Below, piece by piece: positions 18,957-27,598 of a DNA stretch of 64,000 nt. The notes beneath the pieces are model-generated. The model searched no databases. It was not told where the DNA came from and saw nothing but the letters and a program-made list of their open reading frames with translations. The DNA comes from Flavobacteriaceae bacterium F08102. Its GTDB lineage: Bacteria; Bacteroidota; Bacteroidia; Flavobacteriales; Flavobacteriaceae. The stretch spans positions 218,888-282,887 of the forward strand of contig JALKAY010000008.1 in NCBI GenBank assembly GCA_023015935.1, written 5' to 3'. Every line of letters starts with the position of its first letter. Position 1 is the stretch's first letter. Position numbers and translations under genes: made by a program.

Positions 18957-19914
18957 GTGTTTTCTTTGGTTTAGTTAACTTGATTGGATAATATACATAG
19001 TAAAACAGCATTAATCCCAATGAACTAAGAATGATTAAAACCGCTAACCAATCTGGCATTTCTGTATGGCGGGTTACAAAACCTTCCAAAAATCCTGCAA
19101 TAATAAAAAAAGGTACCGTACTCAACATAATTTTTAATCCGGCTTTGATACTTCGTTTAAAAGAATCTAAGCGAGAAAAAGTCTTAGGAAATAACAGGCC
19201 ATTACCTAATACCATACCAGCACAACTAGCTACAATAATCACACTAATTTCGATAGTTCCGTGAATCCAAATAGTACGTGATGACTCCCAAAGAAGATCT
19301 TTATCATAAAAAAAGTACAAAAAAGATCCGAGCATCATTCCATTTTTCATCATAATATATAAGGTTCCGACCGAGAACAAAATGCCTAATAGAAAAGCCA
19401 TCGTAGCTACTTTAATATTGTTTATTGTAATGGCCAAAAACATCTGTACTTCTGCTGCATCTTTATATACAGCCATTGGATCCCCTTTGTTAATATTTTC
19501 TAAGGTCATATTAATATAGCTATCCCCTAAAACCAAACGCAAAAAGTCTCCACTTTGAGCAGCCGAAAAAGCACCGATTACGGCAAAGAAGAGAAAAACT
19601 AAAAAGGCAATGAACAATTGTTTTTGATGAGATGCAAATGCCCGAGGAAATTCGGTGGTAAAAAAAGTAATTAATCTATTTTTTCCTTCCTTTTTCGTTT
19701 TATAGAGTTTCCTATGTGCTGCTGCTGCTACACTGTTTAAATAGTGTGCTGTGGTACTCCCGGGGTAAAAAGTATTCGCATAACTCAAATCATCTGTGAT
19801 TTCTACGTATAAATCCGACAACTGATCTGGCGAAATTTGTTGACGATTAGAAAGTGCTTTTTCAAAAAGTTCCCAACGTTCTTTATGTTTTTTAACAAAA
19901 GCTGCTTCTCGCAT
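18943..19914 (-). CDS. stage II sporulation protein M (SpoIIM)-family membrane protein
   Basis: 323 residues from the ATG at 19914 (MREAAFVKKHKERW), the conserved family N-terminus. The frame stays open to 20085, but that extension would overlap the divergent gene. It has a cytoplasmic helical N-terminal third, then several membrane segments and GTIEISVIIVASCAGMVLG, typical of SpoIIM/DUF95. In non-sporulating bacteria this family is linked to RDD and MoxR genes, as here (an RDD gene is divergent, 104 bases away). It heads the minus-strand operon. Confidence 0.88.
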   Translation of the reverse strand: MREAAFVKKHKERWELFEKALSNRQQISPDQLSDLYVEITDDLSYANTFYPGSTTAHYLNSVAAAAHRKLYKTKKEGKNRLITFFTTEFPRAFASHQKQLFIAFLVFLFFAVIGAFSAAQSGDFLRLVLGDSYINMTLENINKGDPMAVYKDAAEVQMFLAITINNIKVATMAFLLGILFSVGTLYIMMKNGMMLGSFLYFFYDKDLLWESSRTIWIHGTIEISVIIVASCAGMVLGNGLLFPKTFSRLDSFKRSIKAGLKIMLSTVPFFIIAGFLEGFVTRHTEMPDWLAVLIILSSLGLMLFYYVYYPIKLTKPKKTHELY

Positions 19915-20018
19915 TAATGGTATTCGTTTTTGCTTTAAAAAGTATCGAAAATCCTTAGAATCTTTTTTATATTCGCCTGAAATTCTCGTTTGACCAAGTA
20001 TTACAAATAAACGTAAAA

Positions 20019-20735
20019 ATGGATAATTTTCAAATAGAAACCGCGCAAAATGTGAACATTCATCAAAATGCTGCACATTTAACAACTCGCATCGGTTCTT
20101 TTCTTCTTGATTTAATTTTAATTGCCGTTTACAGCGGTTTGATTATTTGGATTATGAACGCTTTAAATTATCCTCCCTCCCTAGATTCCGTTGTAGTTTA
20201 CACCCTTTTAGGTCTTCCTGTTTTTTTATACAGTCTACTCTTTGAAGTCCTCTGCAATGGTCAAACCCCAGGCAAAATGGCAAATCAAATTAGGGTAGTT
20301 AAATTAGATGGAAGTAAGCCTACTTTTTCAAATTATCTTTTGCGTTGGTTACTTCGTTTTATCGATATTGATCTCGCAGGAGGGTCCGTAGCAATCTTAA
20401 CCATTTTATTAAATGGGAAAGGGCAACGCCTTGGAGATATTGCTGGAGAAACAACCGTAATTTCTGAACGCAAAGAACTCCGTATTGAAAATACAATCAT
20501 GGCTGATTTACCAAGTGATTACCAACCCACCTTTCCGCAGGTCACCGTACTAAACGATAAAGATATCCAAACGATTAAGGCACTGTATCAAAAATCGATT
20601 AAAACGAGAAATCCATTAGTGCTCGAAAAATTGGCTAATAAAATCAAAGAACTCACAGGGATTCATTCAAATTTAAGATCGCGCGACTTTATCAAAATCA
20701 TTATTGATGACTACGTGTATTACACGCAACAATAA
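20019..20735 (+). CDS. RDD family membrane protein
   Basis: 238 residues. The RDD domain shows LTTRIGSFLLDLILIAVYSG and, after a second hydrophobic segment, CNGQTPGKMANQIRVVK and FIDIDLAGG. RDD proteins are small multi-pass membrane proteins, some proposed as ion antiporters. The C-terminal 90 residues are soluble and helical. It is divergent from the SpoIIM-like gene, with which RDD genes are commonly paired, so the two probably belong to one functional module. Confidence 0.9.
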   Translation: MDNFQIETAQNVNIHQNAAHLTTRIGSFLLDLILIAVYSGLIIWIMNALNYPPSLDSVVVYTLLGLPVFLYSLLFEVLCNGQTPGKMANQIRVVKLDGSKPTFSNYLLRWLLRFIDIDLAGGSVAILTILLNGKGQRLGDIAGETTVISERKELRIENTIMADLPSDYQPTFPQVTVLNDKDIQTIKALYQKSIKTRNPLVLEKLANKIKELTGIHSNLRSRDFIKIIIDDYVYYTQQ

Positions 20736-20930
20736 AACATACATTCCTAATTTTCTTTTGTTTTATCTAAAATACCCGTTGTCAAAGTAGGAAATTTCAC
20801 TCCAAAAGATAACATTACAAGACGGAACAAAAACAGGTCTCATTATTTCAACCGCATTGATTCACTATTATTTTTTTCAGACTTTTTAAATAATGTACCT
20901 TTATGCTTTGAAAAAGTTTAAACACTACAG

Positions 20931-21506
20931 ATGAAAATTTATACAAAAACGGGCGATAGCGGTCAGACTTCACTTTTTGGAGGGACGCGCGTTCCGAAAT
21001 ACCACCTACGGATAGAAGCATATGGTACGGTAGATGAATTAAATTCATACATTGGACTCCTCAAAGATCAAAATATACCCTCACCCTATGCTGAAAATTT
21101 ATTAAAAATTCAAAATGAATTATTTACAATAGGGTCTACCTTAGCCACACCACCCAATAAAGAAACCTTAAAAAGTGGGAAAGATCGATTGGGTATTCCA
21201 CGCATAAGCTCAGTTGAAATTTTATTTTTAGAAGAGCAAATAGATGAAATGGAAACCGACTTACCCCCCATGACACATTTCATCCTTCCCGGAGGTCACC
21301 AAACAGTGTCATTCTGTCATATAGCACGTTGTATCTGTCGTAGAGTTGAACGATTAGTTGTTCAACTTAATGATCAAGAACCTGTCTCTGAGAATGTTTT
21401 AAAGTATCTCAATCGATTGTCAGACTATCTTTTTGTCTTGGCACGAAAATTGACTCAACACTACCAAGCTAAGGAAATTCCGTGGGTTCCACGTAAGGAT
21501 AACTAG
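20931..21506 (+). CDS. PduO-type cob(I)yrinic acid a,c-diamide adenosyltransferase
   Basis: 191 residues. The N-terminal KIYTKTGDSGQTSLFGG is the ATP-binding signature of the PduO family. YGTVDELNSYIG, FILPGG and RCICRRVERLVV are the other conserved blocks. It transfers the adenosyl group of ATP to cob(I)alamin, giving adenosylcobalamin. No cobalamin biosynthesis genes are nearby. In this window its product is a plausible supply for the B12-binding regulator at 29824. It is monocistronic or loosely linked to the DUF2795 gene 120 bases on. Confidence 0.93.
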   Translation: MKIYTKTGDSGQTSLFGGTRVPKYHLRIEAYGTVDELNSYIGLLKDQNIPSPYAENLLKIQNELFTIGSTLATPPNKETLKSGKDRLGIPRISSVEILFLEEQIDEMETDLPPMTHFILPGGHQTVSFCHIARCICRRVERLVVQLNDQEPVSENVLKYLNRLSDYLFVLARKLTQHYQAKEIPWVPRKDN

Positions 21507-21567
21507 CTCATTATTAATAAAAAAAAGAAGTGTTTTTTTGTTCAAACAAAAATAATACACAAAAAAC

Positions 21568-21597
21568 TTGCTTTTTTGCTCAAAAAAATTACATTTG
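21568..21597 (+). promoter_or_regulatory. Bacteroidota-type promoter for the DUF2795 gene
   Basis: TTG at 21568-21570, a 19-base spacer, then TACATTTG at 21590-21597: both consensus elements at the expected spacing, 29 bases before the start codon. Confidence 0.65.
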
Positions 21598-21626
21598 CAA
21601 AAATTTACAAAATTAAAGTATAAGAT

Positions 21627-21848
21627 ATGTATTGGACTTTAGAATTAGCATCGTATTTAAGTGATGCACCATGGCCTGCTACCAAAGATGAATTAGTAGA
21701 CTATGCAATACGAACAGGTGCACCTCTTGAAGTTGTAGAAAATCTTCAAGCAATTGAAGATGAAGGTGATTCTTATGAGACCATTCAAGAAATATGGCCA
21801 GATTATCCAACGGATGAAGATTTCCTTTGGAATGAAGATGAGTATTAG
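21627..21848 (+). CDS. DUF2795 domain-containing small acidic protein
   Basis: 73 residues, strongly acidic. SDAPWPATKDELVDYAIRTG and VVENLQAIED form the helical DUF2795 domain; the tail YPTDEDFLWNEDEY is typical for the Bacteroidota version, which is usually found beside secA as here. It has its own promoter and is closed by a strong terminator, so it is probably highly expressed alone. Molecular function unknown. Confidence 0.9.
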   Translation: MYWTLELASYLSDAPWPATKDELVDYAIRTGAPLEVVENLQAIEDEGDSYETIQEIWPDYPTDEDFLWNEDEY

Positions 21849-21852
21849 CATC

Positions 21853-21882
21853 AAAAAAGTCTCAATAGAGACTTTTTTTTTT
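21853..21882 (+). terminator. rho-independent terminator after the DUF2795 gene
   Basis: AAAAAAGTCTC and GAGACTTTTTT form an 11-bp stem around the loop AATA, continuing into a run of about ten T. It lies 4 bases after the stop codon. Confidence 0.9.
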
Positions 21883-21940
21883 GATTAAAAATCATCGCTA
21901 ATTTTATATAAATTAACAAATAATAAACACGAAGTTTCTA

Positions 21941-21948
21941 TACCTTTG
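21941..21948 (+). promoter_or_regulatory. -7 promoter element of secA
   Basis: TACCTTTG matches TAnnTTTG exactly, 57 bases before the secA start. No convincing -33 TTG was seen. A perfect 9-bp hairpin (21958-21980) lies between this element and the start codon, inside the predicted mRNA leader. Confidence 0.5.
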
Positions 21949-21957
21949 TGTTCCGCA

Positions 21958-21980
21958 ATAAGGATCGTGTCGATCCTTAT
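21958..21980 (+). promoter_or_regulatory. stem-loop in the secA 5' leader
   Basis: ATAAGGATC and GATCCTTAT are perfect inverted repeats of 9 bp around the 5-base loop GTGTC, placed about 10 bases after the predicted -7 element and 25 bases before the ATG. No T-run follows, so it is not a terminator. It could stabilise the mRNA or bind a regulator; the role is inferred only from its position. Confidence 0.5.
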
Positions 21981-22005
21981 ATTATAAAAAAAATAAATTC
22001 AAATT

Positions 22006-25000
22006 ATGAGTATTTTAGATTCTCTACTTAAGGTTTTTGTGGGTGATAAAAACAAAAAAGACCTTAAACAATTACAACCTATTGTTGAAAACGTTCATTC
22101 CTTTGACAAAGTGATGGAAAATTTATCCACCGATGAATTGAGGGCAAAAACAGCGGAATTTAAACAACGTATAAAAGATGCAACCAAAGAGCTCTCTGAT
22201 CGTTTATCAGCTGCAGAAGAAGAACTTAAAGATGCTCACATTGATCGAAAAGAGGAACTGTACAAAGAGATCGACGATTTGAATAATGAGATTTATGAAA
22301 AAACTGAGCAAACATTAAATGAAATTCAAGCCGAAGCATTTGCTGTAATAAAAGAAACTAGTAGACGCTTTGCTACCCATACAGAAATAAAAGTTAAGGC
22401 AACTGCCTTTGACCGAGAACTCTCTGCTACAAGAGATCATATCCGTCTCGATGGTGATTATGCAATATGGAAAAATTCGTGGGATGCTGCTGGACAAGCC
22501 ATTACGTGGGATATGGTACATTACGATGTCCAATTAATTGGTGGTTCTGTTTTACATCAAGGGAAAATTGCCGAAATGATGACAGGGGAAGGAAAAACAT
22601 TGGTAGCCACCTTGCCGATTTACTTAAATAGTTTGACTGGAAATGGAGTTCATGTAGTAACCGTTAATGATTATTTAGCTAAAAGGGATGCTGCTTGGAT
22701 GGGACCTATCTTTGAATTTCACGGGTTAAGTATCGATTGTATCGATTACCATCAGCCAAATTCAGATGCTCGAAGAAAAGCCTATAATGCAGATATTACC
22801 TATGGAACAAATAATGAATTTGGTTTTGATTATTTGCGTGATAATATGGCCCATGCGCCAGAAGATTTAGTACAGCGTAAACACAATTATGCCATTATTG
22901 ATGAGGTCGATTCTGTATTGATTGACGATGCGCGTACCCCATTAATTATTTCTGGAAAAACGCCCCAAGGTGATCGACATGAGTTTAATGAGTTAAGACC
23001 CAAAGTAGATAAGTTGGTACGTCAACAAAACACCTATCTTACAGGTGTACTTGCCGAAGCCAAGCGATTGATTGCAGAAGGTGATACCAAAGAAGGAGGA
23101 TTTAAACTTTTACGTGTCTATAGAGGATTGCCTAAAAACAAAGCCTTAATTAAATTCTTAAGTCAAGAAGGAATCAAGCAGCTTTTACAAAAGACTGAGA
23201 ATCATTACATGCAAGATAACAACAAAGAAATGCCTAAAGTGGATGAGGCACTATGGTTTGTTATTGATGAAAAAAATAATCAAATTGAATTAACCGATAA
23301 GGGTATTGAAGAGTTGTCAGATTCAGATGAAGGAAATTTCTTTATCCTTCCAGACATCGGTATGGAAATTGCTCGTATAGAAAACGGCAATTATACCCCA
23401 GAAGAAAAAGCCAATTTAAAAGAAGAACTCTATCGTGATTTTAGTATAAAAAGTGAACGTATTCACACTTTAAATCAATTACTTAAAGCATATACCTTAT
23501 TTGAACGAGATATCGAATACGTTTTGATGGATGGTAAAATCAAAATTGTAGATGAACAAACTGGACGTGTAATGGAAGGCAGAAGGTATTCTGACGGGTT
23601 ACACCAAGCAATTGAGGCCAAAGAAAATGTAAAAATTGAAGATGCAACCCAGACCTATGCGACGGTAACACTACAAAATTATTTCAGAATGTACCGTAAA
23701 CTTGCAGGTATGACCGGAACTGCGGTCACCGAAGCTGGTGAATTTTGGGAAATCTACAAGTTAGATGTGGTTGAAATTCCTACCAATAAACCATTAATTC
23801 GAGAAGATAAAGAAGACTTGGTTTACAAAACTAAACGAGAAAAATACAATGCCGTTATTGAAGACATCGTTCGTCTTGTAAACCAAAAAAGACCAGTATT
23901 AGTAGGGACAACTTCGGTAGAGATTTCTGAATTATTAGGTAGAATGTTATCCATTCGTAAAATACCTCACAATGTCTTAAATGCTAAACTACATAAAAAA
24001 GAAGCAGATATTGTTGCCCAAGCAGGAAAACCTGGGGTAGTAACCATCGCTACAAATATGGCTGGCCGTGGTACAGATATTAAGCTGACCGACGAAGTTA
24101 AGGCGGCTGGAGGTTTGGCAATAATTGGAACCGAACGCCATGACTCAAGACGTGTAGACAGACAATTAAGAGGTCGTGCGGGTCGACAAGGAGACCCAGG
24201 ATCATCTCAATTTTACGTGTCTTTAGAAGATAATTTAATGCGTCTTTTTGCTTCAGATCGTGTGGCGAAAATGATGGATAGATTAGGCTTGAAAGAAGGT
24301 GAAATGATTCAGCATTCAATGATTACTAAATCTATAGAACGTGCTCAGAAAAAAGTTGAAGAAAACAACTTTGGAATTCGGAAACGTTTATTAGAATATG
24401 ATGATATCATGAATTCACAACGTGAAGTAGTGTACAAACGTCGTCGTCATGCCTTATATGGAGATCGTCTTCAAGTAGATATTGTCAATATGGTTTATGA
24501 CACATGTGAGAGTATTGTTTTAGAAAACAAAGCGACGGGCGATTTTGCTAATTTTGAATTTGAACTTATTCGTTTCTCTTCTACTTCGTCACCGTTTAGT
24601 AAGGAAGAATTTTTACAGAAATCTTCACAAGAACTCATTGATCAATTATTTGACGTTGTATACAAACATTATACAGCCAAAGTTGAACGCAATGCAATCT
24701 CTGTTTATCCAGTAATTAAGGAAGTATACGAGCGTGAAGGAAATAAATACGAACGTATTGCTGTACCTTTTACTGATGGGGTAAAAACCATCAACGTAGC
24801 GACAAATTTAAAAGAAGCCTACGAAACACAAGGTAAGCAGCTCATTACAGATTTTGAGAAAAACATTACCTTAGCAATTATTGATGATACTTGGAAAGAT
24901 CATTTACGGCGCATGGATGAATTGAAGCAATCAGTTCAAAATGCAACGTATGAACAAAAAGATCCGTTACTTATTTACAAATTTGAAGCATTTGAATTAT

Positions 25001-25347
25001 TTAAGAAAATGCTCGATACGGTAAATAAGGAAGTTTTATCCTTCTTATTTAAAGGTGAATTACCTGAGCAAAATGCCCAGCAAGTTTCCCAAGCTAGAGA
25101 GCGTCAACGAGAAAAGGTGAATCTAAGTAAGGCTGATTTTGACGAAAGCAGACGAAATGAAATGGCTGCTGCTAATCAGCAACATCAGCAACCACAAATT
25201 ACAGAAACTATTGTCCGTACAGAACGTAAAATTGGTAGAAATGAACGAGTAACCATTAAGAATGTTATGAATGGTGAAAGTAAGGTAGTTAAATACAAGC
25301 AAGCAATTCCTTTAATTGAAAAAGGAGAATGGGTGTTAAGTGAATAA
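22006..25347 (+). CDS. secA: preprotein translocase ATPase SecA
   Basis: 1113 residues, longer than the roughly 900 of E. coli but normal for Bacteroidota, which carry insertions in the nucleotide-binding region. Walker A is MMTGEGKTLVATLP, the DEAD-like motif IIDEVDSVLIDDARTPLIIS, and NMAGRGTDIKL and RQLRGRAGRQGDPGSSQFY lie in NBD2. The helical scaffold and wing domains follow. The C-terminal tail is basic (RTERKIGRNERVTIKNVM) and lacks the CxC zinc motif that binds SecB, so SecB-independent targeting is likely. It drives export through SecYEG. Confidence 0.96.
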   Translation: MSILDSLLKVFVGDKNKKDLKQLQPIVENVHSFDKVMENLSTDELRAKTAEFKQRIKDATKELSDRLSAAEEELKDAHIDRKEELYKEIDDLNNEIYEKTEQTLNEIQAEAFAVIKETSRRFATHTEIKVKATAFDRELSATRDHIRLDGDYAIWKNSWDAAGQAITWDMVHYDVQLIGGSVLHQGKIAEMMTGEGKTLVATLPIYLNSLTGNGVHVVTVNDYLAKRDAAWMGPIFEFHGLSIDCIDYHQPNSDARRKAYNADITYGTNNEFGFDYLRDNMAHAPEDLVQRKHNYAIIDEVDSVLIDDARTPLIISGKTPQGDRHEFNELRPKVDKLVRQQNTYLTGVLAEAKRLIAEGDTKEGGFKLLRVYRGLPKNKALIKFLSQEGIKQLLQKTENHYMQDNNKEMPKVDEALWFVIDEKNNQIELTDKGIEELSDSDEGNFFILPDIGMEIARIENGNYTPEEKANLKEELYRDFSIKSERIHTLNQLLKAYTLFERDIEYVLMDGKIKIVDEQTGRVMEGRRYSDGLHQAIEAKENVKIEDATQTYATVTLQNYFRMYRKLAGMTGTAVTEAGEFWEIYKLDVVEIPTNKPLIREDKEDLVYKTKREKYNAVIEDIVRLVNQKRPVLVGTTSVEISELLGRMLSIRKIPHNVLNAKLHKKEADIVAQAGKPGVVTIATNMAGRGTDIKLTDEVKAAGGLAIIGTERHDSRRVDRQLRGRAGRQGDPGSSQFYVSLEDNLMRLFASDRVAKMMDRLGLKEGEMIQHSMITKSIERAQKKVEENNFGIRKRLLEYDDIMNSQREVVYKRRRHALYGDRLQVDIVNMVYDTCESIVLENKATGDFANFEFELIRFSSTSSPFSKEEFLQKSSQELIDQLFDVVYKHYTAKVERNAISVYPVIKEVYEREGNKYERIAVPFTDGVKTINVATNLKEAYETQGKQLITDFEKNITLAIIDDTWKDHLRRMDELKQSVQNATYEQKDPLLIYKFEAFELFKKMLDTVNKEVLSFLFKGELPEQNAQQVSQARERQREKVNLSKADFDESRRNEMAAANQQHQQPQITETIVRTERKIGRNERVTIKNVMNGESKVVKYKQAIPLIEKGEWVLSE

Positions 25348-25405
25348 ATTGATTTTTTTCAATTAAAAAATTAAACACTGCTAGGTTTGGGCAGTACTAC
25401 TTTTT

Positions 25406-25444
25406 TTAACCTGTCAGGTACCTGTCGGGTAGCTGACAGGTTAA
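25406..25444. repeat. large palindrome downstream of secA
   Basis: TTAACCTGTCAG and CTGACAGGTTAA form a perfect 12-bp stem. Inside, after one G-G mismatch, TACC/GGTA adds 4 bp around the loop TGTCG. The CCTGTCAGGTA, CCTGTCGGGTA and GCTGACAGG blocks are near-copies of one unit. A T-run precedes rather than follows it, so it is not a standard plus-strand terminator, though it may still stop or protect the secA transcript. Confidence 0.6.
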
Positions 25445-25551
25445 ATGATTTAATTATCATCACCCAATTTACAGCACACACTGTAGTGACTACTATCTAA
25501 AAGCAATACACAATTTTGCAAAGGTTTTAAAACAACCACCATAAGGTAGAG

Positions 25552-26277
25552 CTAAAATTTCTTAGGATATCGGGATTGAAAAGTGACTCTTTTTCGATCT
25601 AAGTATGTTTGTTTAAAACGTTGAAAAAGATAAATATTTAAAAATATTAATACCATACCATAGCTAAAATCTTCCAATGGAATGGTCAACACTCTTATTC
25701 CAAGATTTTCGGTATCGTTATACCAAACCACTGGCTCTTCCATTCCATACCCCGTTAAAAGTCCATTACTCAACAAAAAAAAAGGTAGGATAAAAATATA
25801 GGTTAGGTAATAGTATTGAAGTTGTACTTTTTTGACTAAAAACCAACCTAAACACAAGGCAGTAGCGAGAAATGTGGTCCAAGTATATGCACGATCTACG
25901 TGAATTAATACCAATATAGCGCCCCCTACTACCAAGCTACCGGTGATATACGGAGCAAGCATTTTTAAATGATTTGACTTTACGAGAATGGTCAATGCGT
26001 AAAAACTAAAAACACAGCAATAGGGAATACAAACAAAAAAAAGTACTTCTTCTATGGGAAGATTCCCTAGCATAACCCCTGTTAAATACTGTTCATTAAA
26101 CCCCCAAATACCCAACTGAACAAAATAGCTATCCCAAATTACAAAAATGAAGGCTACGATAAAATTGGCTTTAATAAACGATTTCCAATGTTTATAAAAA
26201 GGGAATTTAGGATAGAAGCTCGCCAAAAGAGGAATCATAATACAACCTAGGTTGATTAGTAAATAGGTGTACTTCAT
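25552..26277 (-). CDS. lycopene cyclase, CrtY-cd (fused heterodimeric) type
   Basis: 241 residues from the ATG at 26277, which overlaps the crtZ stop as ATGA. The frame is open further upstream inside crtZ. The protein is almost entirely hydrophobic, with about seven membrane segments and the repeated motif of lycopene cyclase domains (LPIEEVLFF near residue 84; WGFNEQYLTG upstream of it). This type is found in Bacteroidota and Archaea and makes beta-ionone rings on lycopene. As the last gene of crtI-crtB-crtZ-crtY, it should yield beta-carotene for CrtZ. The PLEDFSYGM segment near the C-terminus is the second domain's equivalent. Confidence 0.85.
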   Translation of the reverse strand: MKYTYLLINLGCIMIPLLASFYPKFPFYKHWKSFIKANFIVAFIFVIWDSYFVQLGIWGFNEQYLTGVMLGNLPIEEVLFFVCIPYCCVFSFYALTILVKSNHLKMLAPYITGSLVVGGAILVLIHVDRAYTWTTFLATALCLGWFLVKKVQLQYYYLTYIFILPFFLLSNGLLTGYGMEEPVVWYNDTENLGIRVLTIPLEDFSYGMVLIFLNIYLFQRFKQTYLDRKRVTFQSRYPKKF

Positions 26278-26738
26278 GCTGTCTTTTTTCGTTCTAAGTG
26301 ATATTTTAACGGCACATACAACATTCCAAAACACTCGCCATGTTCTTTACCAAGATGCTTATGATGAATTTTATGTGCTTTTCGCAAGCCTAAAAGGTAC
26401 TTATTTTTAGTTTGCTTAAACCAGGAAAAGCGTTGGTGGATTAAGACATCATGGATTAAAAAGTAGGCCATACCGTAACAGAAAATACCCAGACCAATAA
26501 AAAATTTATAATTTAATTCAGGTACCGCTCCAACGTAAAACAAATAAATACATGGCATGGCAAAAATGACAAAAAAGGCATCATTTTTCTCAAAAGCATG
26601 AGGATATTTTGGTTGATGATGATCTGCATGAAGTCCCCATAAAAACCCGTGCATCACATATTTATGGGTAAGCCAAGTCACCATCTCCATAGCAACGAAG
26701 GTGAAAAGCACAAGTACAACGTAAAATAACACAGTCAT
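26274..26738 (-). CDS. crtZ: beta-carotene hydroxylase
   Basis: 154 residues. The four histidine clusters of the di-iron fatty-acid-hydroxylase/CrtZ fold are present: HKYVMH, HADHH, HDVLIHQR and HKIHHKH. Membrane segments lie between them. The enzyme adds 3- and 3'-hydroxyl groups to the beta rings, giving zeaxanthin from beta-carotene. The gene lies 23 bases after crtB and overlaps the cyclase start by 4 bases. No ketolase (crtW) is in the window, so zeaxanthin is the predicted end product of this cluster. Confidence 0.93.
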   Translation of the reverse strand: MTVLFYVVLVLFTFVAMEMVTWLTHKYVMHGFLWGLHADHHQPKYPHAFEKNDAFFVIFAMPCIYLFYVGAVPELNYKFFIGLGIFCYGMAYFLIHDVLIHQRFSWFKQTKNKYLLGLRKAHKIHHKHLGKEHGECFGMLYVPLKYHLERKKTA

Positions 26739-26761
26739 CCGTAGTCTATTTTTTAGCTTTG

Positions 26762-27598
26762 TTATATCACATTAAATTTATAGCGAATATAGGCCTTGGT
26801 TAAAAGTACGAATTTTCGCGTGTTGGTAATTCGTATTCTTCCTTTTAAAATATGTTTTGCATCTGAATGTTTTAATTTTTTGAGTAATCGCAAGTAATAA
26901 CGATAGGCAAGATATACCCCTAATCTACTTTCGACAGGCAACCTTAAGACGCCTTTGTAAGCAACCTTGAAATCCTCTTCAATATCAGCTATGATGGCCA
27001 TTTTATTTTCATTAGTCAAAACGTTTGCATTGACATTTGGGAAATACGAACGTCCTAAATCTTCTGTATCTGCTTTAATATCACGTAAGAAATTCACTTT
27101 TTGAAAGGCAGAACCCAATCGGCTGGCTGGCTCTTTCAAAGAATCAAACCTTTCTTGATTATTATTTACAAAAACCCGTAAACACATAAGTCCTACCACA
27201 TCAGCGGAGCCATAAATATAGTGTTCATACGCCTCGCGCGTTGTGTATTCATGTACGTCTAAATCCATCCGCATTCGCGTCAAAAACGTTGTAACAAAAT
27301 CGTGTAAGTGATACTCACGCACTACACTTTGAAAAGAATTTATGATAGGGTTAAGACTAATATGAGCTTCAAGAGCACGTTTATAATCTACCACAAATTG
27401 ATCAAACAATTCTTCTTGGTTGTAGTCGTTAAATGTATCTACAATTTCATCGGCATACCGAACAAATGCATAAATAGCATAGATAGCTGGTCGGATGGAT
27501 GGGGAAAATAATTGAATTCCTTTAGAAAAGGAAGTACTGTAAGTCTTGGTAATAAGCTTACTACATGCTAAACTTGAACGGTTGAATAAGGCTATCAT
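26762..27598 (-). CDS. crtB: phytoene synthase
   Basis: 278 residues of the squalene/phytoene synthase fold. The two Asp-rich prenyl-diphosphate motifs are YADEIVDTFND (about residues 47-58) and FLRDIKADTEDLGRSYFP, and the N-terminal TYSTSFSKGIQLF is conserved. It condenses two GGPP to phytoene. No GGPP synthase gene is in the window. Its start overlaps the crtI stop by 4 bases (ATGA). Confidence 0.94.
   Translation of the reverse strand: MIALFNRSSLACSKLITKTYSTSFSKGIQLFSPSIRPAIYAIYAFVRYADEIVDTFNDYNQEELFDQFVVDYKRALEAHISLNPIINSFQSVVREYHLHDFVTTFLTRMRMDLDVHEYTTREAYEHYIYGSADVVGLMCLRVFVNNNQERFDSLKEPASRLGSAFQKVNFLRDIKADTEDLGRSYFPNVNANVLTNENKMAIIADIEEDFKVAYKGVLRLPVESRLGVYLAYRYYLRLLKKLKHSDAKHILKGRIRITNTRKFVLLTKAYIRYKFNVI

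Noticed and set aside
18943..19914. SpoIIM as a sign of sporulation
   Set aside because: The family is widespread in non-spore-formers and here sits in a MoxR/DUF58 operon; no other sporulation genes are present.
19915..20085. N-terminal extension of the SpoIIM-like protein
   Set aside because: It would overlap the divergent RDD gene, and the family begins at MREAAFVKKHK.
25390..25450. Palindrome after secA as a classical terminator
   Set aside because: The T-run precedes the stem on the plus strand and no T-run follows on either strand.
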